Positions 48,441-60,415 of a DNA stretch of 64,000 nt are shown here, piece by piece (positions within the stretch are counted from its first letter, which is position 1; each line of letters starts with the position of its first letter). This DNA is from Emydura subglobosa. Lineage: Eukaryota; Chordata; Testudines; Chelidae. Both the position numbers and the translations under genes were made by a program. The stretch is from NCBI GenBank assembly GCA_007922225.1, contig ML679989.1, positions 19,303,570 to 19,367,569 on the forward strand, read 5' to 3'. The notes below the pieces were generated by a model. It saw only the letters and a program-made list of their open reading frames with translations, ran no database searches and was not told where the DNA came from.

Positions 48441-49354
48441 GAAAAGCACAAAATGAGTTATTTGTCCAGGTCTAGTGGGAGAGACTCAAGTGCCAGTGCC
48501 AAGAGGGTCAAACAGAGCTGGGATAGCAGTGTCGCCAGTGGTTTTGGATTTAAGACCCAATTACCTGGATATAAGATTACAAATTTAAAAACAAAGCAGT
48601 GAGGAAATGCCAGAGTTAGGATTGCATCTACAACCTTCAGTTTGCCCATGTGCTAACAACACAGTCATCTCACACTGTTACTCAATATAATATACATTGT
48701 TTTTCTACAACTTTATATACACATGTAAAGCATCTTGCAATACATGTCTTTCATTCTTGCATAGTTTCAATTGTTTCATCCTTATTATTGGAATGGTCTA
48801 GTATATTGTTCTCCATGGACTTTTTATTTGAAATACTCTCTGTCTATGGTATTATGCTTTTTACTATTTTTCACCAGATATGTACTGTGTACATTCAATG
48901 GGATATTTTCCCTCTACAGGCAGATATATCTCTGAACAGTAATTTATTACTGTAGTATCTTGCAATCTATTTATCAACAAATGACATTTGTAGGGCTCTG
49001 GCAATAATACATATATATTTATGATTTCTTGTTTGATTGTGAAGAAATAGCGAATTTATATAATTAATGTGACCGATCCTCAAACTGCCTTAATAAAATC
49101 AAGTATTATTTTCACCACCAAGTACTGGGTTTGGTGCTCTTAAAAATAGTATGAAAGTTTATTTCATTTCACTTAAGAATTTGTTGCATATATAAACTGT
49201 GCTTGTTCACCTCTGATTTGAAAATTATTGACATATTTCTAAATTCACAAGTAAAAATAATTTGGAAACTAATTTTTTCCATAAACAGAGATAAAATGTA
49301 TGTTTTCAGAAGCTAAGGATAAAATCCTGTCTACATAGACATAAACACTTGTAT

Positions 49355-50112
49355 TATCTTCAGAGTTAGGCTTGTTTAGCTTAACCAAAAGAAGGTTACG
49401 GGGAGATATGATTGCTCTCTATAAATACATCAGAAGGATAAATACCAGGGAGGGAGAGGAATTATTTAAGTTCAGCACCAATGTGGACAAAAGATCTAAT
49501 GGATATAAACTGGGCATCAGGAAGTTTGGACTTGAAATTAGATGCAGGTTTCTAATCATCAGAGGAATGAAATTCTGCAATAGCCTTCTAAGGGGAGCAA
49601 TGAGGACAAAAAACCTAGCTGGTTTCAGTACCGAGCTTGATAAATTTATGGAGGGGATTGTATGATTGGGCAGCTTAGTTTGGCAATTGACTGATCTTTG
49701 ACTACTGGTGGTAGATATGCCAATGGCCTGTGAAGGATGTTAGATGTGGGGCGGGGGTTCTGAGTTATTACAGAGAATTTTCTTGGGTATCTGGCTAGTG
49801 AGTCTTGCCCACATGCTCAGGGTTTAAGTGATCACCATATTTGGGGTCAGGAAGAAATTTCCCCCCAGGGCAGATTGGCAAAGGCTCTGGGGGTTTTTCG
49901 CCTTCCTCTGCAGCATGGGGCATGGCTCAGTTGCTGGTGGATTCTCTGTACCTTGAAGTATTTAAACCATGATTTGAGGACTTTAATGACTCAGTCATAG
50001 GTCAGGGGTCTATTACAGGAGGGGGTGGGTGAGGTTCTGTTGCCTGTGTTATGCAGGAGGTCAGACTAGATGATCATATTGGTCCTTTCGGACCTTAGAG
50101 TCTATGACTCTG
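49355..50112 (+). mobile_element. CR1 LINE, 3' end
   Basis: Sense CR1: the frame 49372-49665 has FSLTKRRLRGDMIALYKYI, then GLEIRCRFLIIRGMKFCNSL and AGFSTELDKFMEG, the C-terminal part of ORF2. The 3' UTR follows, with GCAGGAGGTCAGACTAGATG and a tail ending GGTCCTTTCGGACCTTAGAG then TCTATGACTCTG. 5'-truncated. A short TG-rich run follows directly, as is usual after CR1 tails. Confidence 0.92.
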
Positions 50113-50134
50113 TGTGTGGGTGTGTGTGTGTGAG
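50106..50134 (+). repeat. TG-rich simple repeat
   Basis: TG-rich microsatellite-like run directly after the CR1 tail. Confidence 0.8.
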
Positions 50135-50216
50135 AGGATTTCATTCTATATAATTGAATTAAAAATAATCATGTGTTTACAATAAAATGTGACATATTAT
50201 ACTTAATCAGTGATGT

Positions 50217-50310
50217 CTACTGACGCCAGCTGAGGTTAGGGTCCCATTGTGTTAGGTGCTGTACAGAAATACAGTAGGAAATAGTCTTTGCCCCCAACAA
50301 ATTTACAATC
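50217..50310. repeat. Ancient SINE-tail-like fragment
   Basis: CCCATTGTGTTAGGTGCTGT, then ACAGAAATACAGTAGGAAAT and TTGCCCCCAACAAATTTACA, is a familiar old amniote repeat tail, related to the one at 18540. Confidence 0.5.
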
Positions 50311-51908
50311 TCAATACTGTAGTTGCTGAAACAGTTAATAGTGCAGCTGCAAACCTTTCATATACCAACAGATAATGCAGTTCACTACAGCTTTATGTTT
50401 TGCTTCAACTATGGTATGCTACTAATCTGTAGTGTTGCTTATACAATGACTGTGATGCATTTTGCTGGCATTCAAAAAGTAATACAAACTATTAGAACAC
50501 ACTGCCAATATGTACGTAAGGTTGTAGAAGGAACTGTATACTATTATATTGTATTATTTGAGAAATAGTATGGGGCCATGTAAATAAAGGATGTATTATA
50601 ATATACATTCAGGAATGGGAAGAGTTAACTGACTCTTAACTCACACATTTGCCGACTTCTGAAAGTTGACATTTGGCATCTTCATCTTTAATGCATGTTG
50701 TTATGTTTATGCTGGGATTTTCAAAACAGCAACTGGGAATTGTGCCCCTTGCCCCCGAAGGCTCCTTTGAAAATTACAGCCATAATCATTATGTGAAAGA
50801 AAGTCTATCCAAAACCATGCGGGTGTTGTCAGGATGTGGGCACTTTAAAAAAATATCCCTAAAATATTCAGAGACACACAGGTCAGTGCTAGTCTCTGAA
50901 GTGAAAGAAAATAAATGCACCTGTATGCTTAATGCCCTAGTTTCAAAAGTCCATAATTCTGTTATTGCACAATCTGTTACTTTGTAATCATACTGCTTCA
51001 AACAAGGCAAAGCAGTGTTTTGATCATGCCAAGTGTGCAGTTTTACAATAAAGCCATTTCTGAATGACAATAGAAAAGTTTTACAGCTGAGCAAAGCTTT
51101 CCTCTACCCTCAGATTACTTAAAAATGGCTAGACTTCTAGACGAATTTCACACAATATTCACTAGACCAAGCATGAGAAATTCCATACCAGAAGTTCATT
51201 TTGAAAGTTACAATCAACTGAAAGAAGGGATTTTGACTTGAAGTGCCATTTCAACCTTTAACATAAAGATGCTATGGAGACACTACAGTAGCCTATAGAA
51301 AAATATGATAAAGGATTTAGCAGGCAATGTTAAGAATCTCAGGAAGTATTTAAGTAATGACGATCATTAACATCTTACATGCTTTACTTGCATAGAATCA
51401 CTTTTCTTGAAGGCACCCAAGAATTCTGGATAATCTATTTACAACGCACCAATATCCTTAGAGATACTGAACCATCTTTCTTGGCCTGTCATTATCCAAC
51501 TGATTTCCAACAAAATAGGAATGGATTAAAATATACAGATTGGCAGAAGTTTGGAGAGTCATGGACAGAGGCCTACCATTGCTACAGCAACTGGATTGCT
51601 GATTCATTTGGAATGGTGCATCAGAGAAGAATTCATCCACCTACAGCAGTGCACCCCAAATCCCAGTCTCGCACAGGAAGAGACCCCTTACACACATATC
51701 TTATATCACACAGATATCTCACAGATATCTTATTTAACTTTATTGAATGCACTAGCTAATGGTGATATACAAAACGAATACTTCTTTCTGACTGCAGAAG
51801 AATCCTGACAGGGCACTTGGAGGCTCATTATAATGGCAGGCAGTAGCAGCAGAGGAATCTCAAAATGTTAACCTAGGATTCTCAAAGGTTTGAGCAGGAG
51901 AGAGATAC

Positions 51909-51986
51909 CTCTATGCGCTCGAACATGGGTCTGGAAACAGTTGTAATACTTGTATTTCTTCCCACATATTCCACACTCATAAGACC
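51909..51986 (-). CDS. ZNF618: ZNF618 zinc finger 1 exon
   Basis: A 78-bp exon, phase 1 to phase 1, with acceptor TTTTTCAG before GGTCTTATG and donor ATAGAG before GTATCT. It encodes SYECGICGKKYKYYNCFQ followed by THVRAHR: a complete C2H2 finger with spacing C-x2-C-x12-H-x3-H. All four zinc ligands are intact and the finger fills the exon. The sequence appears identical to mammalian ZNF618 finger 1 over the finger itself. C2H2 fingers bind DNA or protein partners in the nucleus. Confidence 0.97.
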
Positions 51987-54900
51987 CTGAAAAACAGGAC
52001 AGAAAAGTACATATCACTATATTAGATCAGTAACAAGCAGATGGCCCCATGATACAGAGACAACCACAAACTGACGAGAGAACAGTGCAGCTGTCAGCAA
52101 GAGAGGGTTTGGAGGTTTATGGAGTTAAGTTCAGGGAATCTGTACTCTACTGTCCACCTCTAGATCCTTTTTTGCTGACTAATGTAAGAGTACTTGACAT
52201 ATTTTGCTGCATTTACATTTACAGTATATCTTTATAATTTTATTATTTTGGAAGAGCCACTCTCAAAAGAGCCTGAATTATGATTTGATAATACATAATA
52301 GTCATCATCATAATTTTATAGCAGTCAGAATAAACCTTGAACCTAGTATTTCAGCTTTTTTTTATCTTCAAAATTTCTCAAGAAATGTAATTACCACACA
52401 AAGAGATTTGGTAAGTCTCCAGGAGGATACCAGATACGTAAAAATGAACTTGAGACCTTTATAAGTAAAAATCTTCTGATCATTGTATTTCCGCCTCTCA
52501 ATTTCCTTATCTAATTCCAGAAGATATATATCTACAAACAGTCATCAGCAACAGAGACAGAAAAGTTGAGCTGGAAGAATAATTTTCAATGACGAAATTA
52601 TTTGCCAAGAACGTAGGCTTTCCTGCTAATGGAACATTCAGAAGCCATTTGAGACTTCCTCAAATATATTTGTTATATAAAAATTTTAAACTTTTAAAAG
52701 AAACCTCTATAGATTAGCTGTAAATCATTCTTTGCAGTATGCACAATTCACTAATTGTGCTGTATTGGTTAGCTGTGATTAGTCATGGACTACTGTTTCT
52801 GCTCCCGGGTAGGGGAGAGTCCGATGCAGGGGGAAGAACATTGCTTTGTATGAATTTAAAATTTGTTTTCCATAGCTACTTGAGAATGTGACTTTTAAAT
52901 TTACTTTTCCTGACCAGGCAGAGCCAATAAAACTCATGGAAGTGAGTAAACACAAAAAGAACATGAATGTGACCAAAGCACATTCACATACACATCCAAA
53001 CAAATATTCACCAACTTTTTTTGTTTCTTGGTGAGGCTTGCTCAGCTGAGTGATGTCTTTCAAGGGAAAATGTCAACCAGTTATCTGTATTGTTTGACTG
53101 TTATTTATGTCCTTTCCTTCTCATTCAATGGCCTGTCCCTCCTGGGTTGGGAGAAGCTGATTGGATTTTGTCCATTTTGTTTCTAACAGAGTAGAAGTCT
53201 TCTTTGTCTCTGAATCAACCAGGCTGCTAACACCCCTGGGAATGTCCTTTTTGCTGGGAAGGGTATTCCTTGCCAGTGATGCTGAAACTGCAGGGGGCGC
53301 TCATAAAAACACACCACAGTACAGTGTGCTATAGTAGTGTCAGAGTAAGATGTCTTTTGACACAATATCTAAAACGATGTATTCCTTTCTAGAAGACGTA
53401 TCACACTCAGATGGAGGTGGATTTGGTTTGCTCCCCTCCCTTAGGAAGAATTTTGTTTTTAATATGAAAAAACAGTCATAATCCAGGGGGGTCAGTCTGC
53501 AGATTTGAACAAATTCAAAGTAGGCTAAAATTTGGTCCTCAACAGGTTCATATAATCCCTCTGACATCACTTTACATGTTAAATGATTAATTATACTTGT
53601 CCCAAAAAACAAATCCTCTTGTTCTGGGAGTACTGAAAACCAAATACAGCCTGTCAGTGAATACACTCATCACCACTTGTGTTACAAAGAATGACAATCC
53701 CATTTGACTGTTAAGGATCCACAGAAAAACATGAGAGAGAACCAATGGTAATACTGGCCAAATACCCAGTGACAGCTTTGCATATATGAAGATAATGGAG
53801 AAAACAAAATGAATGAGAGGCTCTATTCTGATTTTTTTTAGCCTGTGCATCTTTCTTTTGTATTTCTCCCCACTTCCGCTGGAAATGGTCTCTGTGGCAT
53901 GTAAGTACATTCGGTTGAGCAGCATTCCACAAAGAAAAAAAATACCCTATACATGTGACTGTGTGTTGTCTTCCGGCAAAAACCTGAAGCTGAACTTGCA
54001 TTTCAAACATGAACACAGGAGATGTCTCACCTGAAAACAAGTGTCCATGAATCTGATGTCAAAACAGGTGAAAGGCTGTTAGTACAGTACTGGCAATGGG
54101 GCCAGTGGCTTTGCCAAGAATGCTGATTCTCTTCTAGTGAGGCTGCTGGCTTCTCCTGGGCAGATCCTACTAGTGAGCTAAAATGTGGGAGTTTGAGATG
54201 TGGATACACAGGGCCAAGATGAAAGACCCACCAAACTCCGTGTCACCTGTGACTTAAGCCAGCATTTGAACCTCAAATCTCCAAAAGTGATCTAAATCCA
54301 CTGTCTAGACCCACTGTCACTGAGACCCCATGAGTTTCCATTTTACTTTCTCCTCACGTGTACATAGGTCAAGTCTCTGACCTTACACAGTACTGAACAG
54401 TAAAACAGCAGCTTCCAGAAAAGTCTGGTGCACAGGGACTGTTTGCTCCATAATATAAAAGAAGCAGGAGGGCTAATTCAACACAGACTGTCTTTGTGCT
54501 GATGTTCTCTTGGATTCTGGTCTAATTTTCTAGAGGGTGTTTGCTTCACAAATGAGGGTATATCAAGCCAACTCCTCTGAGGCCTCAAGTGGTAAGGTGA
54601 GAACAGTTAAAGCTCCATGCCCTGAAGACAGGACAGTTTGTGGAGGTTGTCATGGGACCTAAGCAAGAACTCTGTGGATCTGGAGTCCTTGAGTTATAAC
54701 AGAAAACCCAAAAGCAGAGGCCTGCATTTAGAAGAAGATCCTGCTCTGCAGTATTTTTCCAGGATGAGGTGGAGGGGCTATCAACATCCACACTCGCCTC
54801 CAAAATCAGAGAAGTTGGTGATGACTTGCCACAATAAATGTGTTATTTAAGGGGGAGGAAAGACCAGGTGAAAAAAGACATCCTGCACGCTAGTGGCTTA

Positions 54901-55174
54901 CAAAGAATATGCTTCTGTGACCTTGGGCACTGCTGATATGGTCATGGGGACACCCTAGCTCTTGGCAATGTCGGGACCAGTCATGCAGGTTAAAACTGCC
55001 TGAGGTATGGAAGGAGATGGGGATGGGGTGTGCGTAGTTAATTGGTGTATTAAACTTTTGCCAGATTTTTTCCTGAATCTTGTGTTTGGAATTTGCGCAA
55101 CACGCCAGTTGCATCCAGAGCTTTCCCTTGCTCTGTGATCCCTGGTTAAACTTTCACACCCTTCCATCACATAC
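51987..55174 (-). other. ZNF618 intron, 3.2 kb
   Basis: Intron between the YSGTWIFD exon and finger 1. Open frames of about 100 codons near 53340-54040 have no recognisable motif and lack splice support; I see no named repeat. Confidence 0.75.
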
Positions 55175-55270
55175 CGGATGTGTATCTCAATGCATGGTCA
55201 AAAATCCAGGTGCCTGAATATCGATTTCGTGTATATCCAACAGGAGAGCTGCGTTCCGCTGCTTTTCCAT
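55175..55270 (-). CDS. ZNF618: ZNF618 exon with YSGTWIFD motif
   Basis: A 96-bp exon with acceptor CAATTTAG before ATGGAAAAG and donor ATCCG before GTATGT. Read in phase 1 it gives DGKAAERSSPV, then RNRYSGTWIFDHALRYTSG. It corresponds to the mammalian segment that contains SRYSGTWIFDQALRYA, just before finger 1. The function of this segment is not known to me; its strong conservation points to a structured or partner-binding piece. It is symmetric (phase 1 to phase 1), so joining the upstream exon directly to finger 1 would also stay in frame. That makes it a candidate cassette exon. Confidence 0.93.
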
Positions 55271-58200
55271 CTAAATTGCGCAAAAAAATCAGAAAAGAGC
55301 CCTTAAAGTGGATGAATTTCCAAAAGATAACAAGGGTTGAAACCTAGTAAAAATGTCAAACACTTGAATAATGTTGCGTCCTTGTACCAAGATATCAAAG
55401 GCTACAGAATATTTTCTAAGGCTTTGTGCAACGCTGCTTAATTCAGCATAAATATTGCATGCCCCAAAGCAGTTTAGTAGGTGAGGCATCTCCATCTTGG
55501 CTTGAATCAAGTAGATACAAATTGATGGTCTCCTAGCAAAAGGATTCACACAGAACCACTCTCTCACTCCTCATCTCCTCTCTCTAACATTTATGACCCC
55601 ACCGCTCCACTTGAAAAGTCCTCTTCAATAGGTTTCTGATGGTGCATCACTGCCCATTAAACTGAGTCTAATTCAGAATCCCCCAAAATCCAGATACTGA
55701 AATGATCAAATCCCCAATGTTACAAGACAGACATTAGGCCATTCACAAAATCCCATCCAGTCTCAGTTCCCCCTCCCAGTAGAAAGGGCCATTTTCCACT
55801 TGCTGCCTCTTGGCTCTCAGGGAGATTTTTGCGGGAGCATGTCGGCCTGCCTGCCATGCTGCCCCACTCCAAGAAACATCAGTGCTAGAGCTGTTCAGAC
55901 AGCCTGGGGCCCAAAACAGCAGGTGAGGTCACCAGAAAAATTACATTTTGGAATTGCACATTGTTAGAAACTACCAACAGGCGGGACCATCAGGATATTC
56001 CTTAGGCTGGTCTGTCAAGATTTAGAGAACAGGGATTTGGCTAGTCAGAATTTTGTCATTCAGTCATTGATCAGGTCCCAAAGTTGCTGCCAATTGTTCT
56101 GTAAACTCTGCTTGCTTGTGATGTCTAAATTGTGACACCGTGCCCAAGAGAAGATGAGGAAGTGTTCTTTAGAAATGAAGATCTCTGACCCAGTGGTCCC
56201 TAGTCAGAGATGTACCAGCTTTGGTACGTCAAGATTGAGTGACTGATACTCTGGGCACTATCACTGCTTGCATTCTAATAAGCTGTATTCATTCTAATCC
56301 ACCATGGAGCGTGGGCTGCTCCAAGCCCCGTGAGGAACAGTCCCGATTTCTGGGGACAGGTGGCTGAATAAAAAGACTGGGATCCAGTGAACTATGCATC
56401 TGCCTCAAACAATGCAGACCCAACCATAACAGAAAGAGACTGAGTACATCATGGTTGAGGGCAAGCAATGTGGCAAGTTTAGGGGCGACATCTTTCTCAG
56501 ACAAAGAGCAAAGCCACCTGCTCCAGATTTCAAACTGACCCCTGAAGTCATAGCTCTGTCTGGTGAAGAAAGCTCCTTATCATTGTGGGACCGCCATGTG
56601 CTTGGGAACCATCAAGGTCACTGTCGCTGAGGGACGCAGAACGGTCCTGATGTGGACAGTCCACTTCCGATGTAACTGACAACACTTCTCACGTGCTATT
56701 TAAAGGGATACTCTGTAGGGCTTGAACTGGCACATTTTCGAATGTGGGGAGGATTTATCGTCTTCCCTCTCACTGATTCTTCCTTTATTATTATGCCCCA
56801 GATAAAATTACTACTTTGAACACCCCACGTCTCAATTTCTCTGATGAAGAAGATTAAAACCCCGCTCAGGTTTGCTTTCACTTCTGAAGTAACTAAAACA
56901 CTGGGCACCTGGCTCTAGTCACAGTAAAGTTTTCAGAAGGAAAATCTCATGGAGAAATCCTCATGCAGCTGCAGACAAGAAGATACCTTTCCTTAAAAAG
57001 CTGTCCAAGCTTCGCTAACCTCAAACTAAGAACAGCAGCAAAATGCTGCCAGGAAGGAAACAATCGCTCAAGTTGCACAGATGACGTTTGCAGCTACGGC
57101 AATCCTGCTGGTCTGTTTTTTGTAGGGCAGTAATGGTGGATGGGGGCACAAGAATTGAAAAACCACAAGAGACAGTTATCCGGGCACTTCAGTTCATGCA
57201 GAGTGCAGGACTTGGTGGACAAACAGAAAAGTTATTCAACGCCCGCCTGTGTGCCACCTCCCAAACGAACAGGGATGATGTGACTGGCCCAATGAATGGA
57301 CACTCTCACAGGACTCTGCACAACGGAATCAGCTGCTAACTGCCAATTGCCTCAGGATCAAGTTGGCTTTAAAGAAAACCAGCAACTATTGAATAAAAAA
57401 AATTATGATGCACAATTAATTTAAAGGGGCCCTGCTGGATAGGAGAATTTTCCCCATTCATTTTTTAGTTCACTCCTGTTCGCATCTAATACCCCTTACA
57501 TCTCTTCCCCCTCCCACAACATAACTTCCCCCTACATACAACACGCATCGACCCCAAGGTTTGTCCTGCCCTTGGTATACATGGCATCGTGAGGCATTTC
57601 CAAGTTCAGCAGATGCCAACGTGGCTGCCTTTTGCCCATTTCTCTGTTTCTACACTAGTATTGCCAGTGTTATCTAGGATCCACGGCTCCGTGTGGACAG
57701 TATTTATGAGCTGACTGCTGACATGGAGCCAGCAGGGGGAGCTCACGCACAGTTCTTTGGAGGACAATGGCTTCTGGCGTCACAGCCCCTCTAGGGAGGG
57801 GCAGAAGGTGCACTGCCAAAACACGGGTACCTGCTGTGAAAGAGGTCCCTTGGGACACCTGATCACCAGTGCTCCTTCCAGCACCAGTGCACTTTGCGCT
57901 CCCCCTCACTGGCAAGGAGTAGGGAATTGTGGACTCTCTCTGCCCCATATAGTTCTGAATACATTTTCTACCAAATAATATCCATATTACGGTAGATCAA
58001 ACTATGGGATCAAACGGGCCTGCAGTGTTTCTCTTAACTCTTTCTTTCCCCCTATTTAAACAGCAGTTTTCCCTTTTTAGGCTGTAGAAGGTCAGCAGCC
58101 AGGCGCCAGCTGGGTCCCATGGGCTGCTGGTACTTCTAACCTGAAACAAGAGGAGAGAAGTGCCTTTTGAAATAGCTGTTCTAGCTGGGGAGTGGATGGC

Positions 58201-58689
58201 AAACATGGTGTAAGAGAATCAGAAAAGTCCAATGCTCTGGACCAGCCCCTGGCTAATGACAAGTCCTAGGGGTTCTCTGCAGTTGCTGGGATCAGGAGCC
58301 TAAAATCAGAAATAAACCATTTGGGGCAGATGAAACATTAATACCAACAGCAAATAAACTATGGTAACTCCAGGTAACTCATATTAGTTTCCTTCCCAGT
58401 TCCTAAAGCTAATCAGCTGCTTTCCTCATGGTCTTAACTCCTTCCTCTTCCGGTCACATAGGACTTATTCTTGTTTCAGCAACTGCTCTTGGAGGTCTAC
58501 CTTGTTAAGCTGTTGGTAGAATAATTTCCATTGAGAATTGATGAACAAGTCCTTGTTGAAAGCAGCTTTCTCCCTCTTTCAGTAGCGTGCAGAAATGCCC
58601 TTTCTCTGGAATACTTATAAGAAGAAAGACGAAGGATGGTCTTGTGATTCAAGGAACTTGACTCAGAAGATGGTTGAAAATTTTCCAGA

Positions 58690-58985
58690 ACTTTTCTAAC
58701 TTTTTTTTTTTAAACTGAAAATTGGGTTTTGTCTCAATTAAACTTTTCATGGAAAGTATTTGAATCCCTCAAAAGTTTTCAATTTTTTTTTCTGGTCAGA
58801 AAACCAAACACATTTAAGCGTTGCCAGTTTTTGGCCAATGTTGCCAGCCCACAACTGCCAAAAACAAAACATTTTAGCTGAAATTCAAAGTTTTCAGTTT
58901 CCAGCCAAAGAGTTTTTGGGTTTGATAAAATTTCTACAAAAAGGAAATCTTTCAGTTTAGTCAAAATTTTCTCTGGAGATCCCAC
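58690..58985. repeat. A/T-rich TTTC/GAAA repeat tract
   Basis: Rich in AAAATTT, TTTTCAGTTT and AAAGTTTTC words in both orientations. It ends directly at a CORE-SINE. It resembles the tracts at 48060 and 12690. Confidence 0.5.
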
Positions 58986-58989
58986 CCCC

Positions 58990-59280
58990 ATTTTCTGATC
59001 AGCTCCACTCAGGAGATCTAGGTTCAACTCCTGGCTTTGCCACTGATTTCTTGTGTGCTGTTGCGCGAGTCCTTTAATCTCTCTAAACTTCAGGCCCCCA
59101 TCCATAAAGTGAGGATAATAATTCTTCCTTCCTTTCTCTTATCCATTTAGATTGTAAATCCTTCAGGGCAGAGAAAAAGACAGAAGAGAGAGAGAGTGTG
59201 TGTATATGGTGCCTAACTCAAAGGGACCCTGATCTTGGTTGGGTCTTTAGGCATGATTGTAATACAAATAAACAATAATA
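58990..59280 (+). repeat. CORE-SINE with tRNA-like head
   Basis: A B-box-like word (AGGTTCAACTCCTGG) is followed by CTTTGCCACTGATTTCTTGT, a CORE-like CTTTAATCTCTCTAAACTTC, AAAGTGAGGATAATAATTCT and a tail with CTTCAGGGCAGAGAAAAAGA and AGGGACCCTGATCTTGGTTG, ending in an A/T-rich run. This layout is that of a CORE-SINE of the MIR kind. Confidence 0.72.
59182..59206 (+). repeat. (GA)n/(GT)n compound microsatellite
   Basis: AGAGAGAGAGAG followed by TGTGTGTATAT inside the SINE tail. Confidence 0.8.
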
Positions 59281-59465
59281 ATAGAGAGAGAGATTGAATA
59301 ATCTTGTGCCAGGATGTAGAAATATCTTTAAAAGCTCAGCTCAGAGGTACTCAGAGCTTTCAGCAACCAGCTTTCCAGAGCTTCTCTGCTCGCCCCACAC
59401 TTTACAAGACTCACACTGGGAAACCAGGAACCAATCACCAACAGACATGTCAGCCAGTAGCTTAC

Positions 59466-59722
59466 CAAGTGTCTGCTGGTTGCGGACCCCACCAATCACC
59501 ACACAGATTTCTGCTGGCACATCTGCTGGTCCATCCTTTATGTTCTTCTTGGAATCTTTGGTGTCATCCGGCCAGATCACCTCTTGAATATAGTCATCTG
59601 GTATCTCTGTTTTCACCTTCACCTCGGTCATCGTTCCAGGCTCTTCACTTGGCGAGGATTGAGATGTCACAGAATCTGAGCCCTCTGCTTTTGGGCTCTT
59701 CGGACTCCTCTTCAAGTGCTCC
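59466..59722 (-). CDS. ZNF618: ZNF618 N-terminal coding exon
   Basis: First ZNF618 exon visible, 257 bp. The acceptor is a C/T-rich tract ending GCGCCCAG before GGAGCAC, and the donor is CTTG before GTAAG. The first base completes a codon from an upstream exon (phase 2) and the exon ends in phase 1. It encodes about 85 residues of the disordered acidic N-terminus: a Lys/Ser-rich start (HLKRSPKSPK), a MTEVKVKTE segment, then PDDYIQEVIW and PAEICVVIGGVRNQQTL, the last two nearly identical to mammalian ZNF618. VKTE fits the SUMO consensus (hydrophobic-K-x-E), which is an inference. A methionine inside the open frame (near 59715) is not the gene start, because the frame continues into a good acceptor. 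Confidence 0.95.
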
Positions 59723-59959
59723 CTGGGCGCGGAGAAGAGGAAAAAATAAGAATTCTTATTTTCTAGCTCAGTTTTTAGTTACTGACATCAAAATAAAGAT
59801 ACGTCTGTTTACTACAGTTTATTTAATATTATTGTGTATGTTTGTGTGCTTGTGACAAATGACTGATTACATTTCAAGTACTTACAAAAGCAATAAAACT
59901 ATTTGTTAATAATGAAAACAACCTTAAATATCATAAACAAACTGACTCTCATGAAATAC

Positions 59960-60130
59960 GAATGTTTGCACCAGATCAGACCCTGGGTCCCTCCAAGTCC
60001 AGGACCCTGCTCCCACACAGTTCACTATCCTATGGGTCAGAGGGAAGCAAATATCCCTGGACATATGAACATAAGGAGAGAATCTGCGTCTAACCCTTGC
60101 TGCTTACAATACTTAGAAACTTCCAGAACT
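59960..60130 (-). mobile_element. CR1-like tail scrap
   Basis: Plus-strand words CAGATCAGACCCTGGGTCCC and CATATGAACATAAGGAGAG resemble the reverse of the CR1-like tail at 37861 (GAGCCAGACCAGTGTTCCAT). The copy is diverged and the call is modest. Confidence 0.4.
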
Positions 60131-60319
60131 GTTCAGAAAACACAATCTTTGAATCTGACACACCGCTCTTCCTGTGTATCCCTCAGACTCTTCATTGCAC
60201 TTCCCCAGAGAATACAATACCTTCCTTTGCATACCCTTCACTGCAGTGCAAACCCCTCTCCTACTCAACCTTGGTGCAATACAGCCCCAATAACACCACG
60301 TTGCAGCGTTCACCTTAAT

Positions 60320-60415
60320 TGTATTTAACATCTACTTTAATGACCTGGAAGAGAGGGTAATCAGAACATTAAAGAAATTCAAGGATGACATTAAACTGTG
60401 AAGAGATGAAAACAC
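60320..60415 (+). mobile_element. CR1 RT scrap
   Basis: The plus-strand frame reads FNDLEERVIRTLKKFKDDIK, similar to the CR1 block in which a DDTKL-like box normally occurs. Only about 95 bp survive; assignment is tentative. Confidence 0.45.

Larger units (their letters stand above)
42674..51908 (-). other. ZNF618 intron, 9.2 kb
   Basis: Intron between finger 1 and the 39-bp microexon. It holds a MITE (43380-43620), a CR1 tail (44225-44345), an A/T-rich repeat tract (48060-48440) and a longer CR1 3' end (49355-50112). The block 44350-47640 and the ends 50310-51908 contain nothing recognised. Confidence 0.75.
55271..59465 (-). other. ZNF618 intron, 4.2 kb
   Basis: Intron between the N-terminal exon and the YSGTWIFD exon. 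It holds an A/T-rich tract (58690-58985) that runs into a CORE-SINE (58990-59280). The remainder (55271-58690) shows nothing recognised. Confidence 0.75.
1111..59722 (-). other. ZNF618: ZNF618 gene, partial (nine coding exons visible)
   Basis: The span of the visible part of a zinc-finger gene transcribed leftwards. Nine exons, each with an AG acceptor and a GT donor, encode in order the N-terminal acidic region, three C2H2 fingers with the shared core KYKYY, short linkers and the post-finger serine/proline-rich linker. The order and residues match mammalian ZNF618 as I remember it. That nuclear protein is known to partner UHRF2 on 5-hydroxymethylcytosine DNA and has a domesticated hAT-like C-terminus. 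The start codon exon (right of 64000) and the fourth finger plus hAT-like exon (left of 1) are not in the window. No promoter or polyadenylation site of the gene is visible. Confidence 0.95.

Noticed and set aside
53340..54040. Cluster of minus-strand open frames of about 100 codons
   Set aside because: Overlapping in different frames with no conserved motif, no match to ZNF618 and no splice pattern.
59304..59855. 183-codon plus-strand open frame
   Set aside because: Antisense to the first visible ZNF618 exon and its flanks; no recognisable motif.
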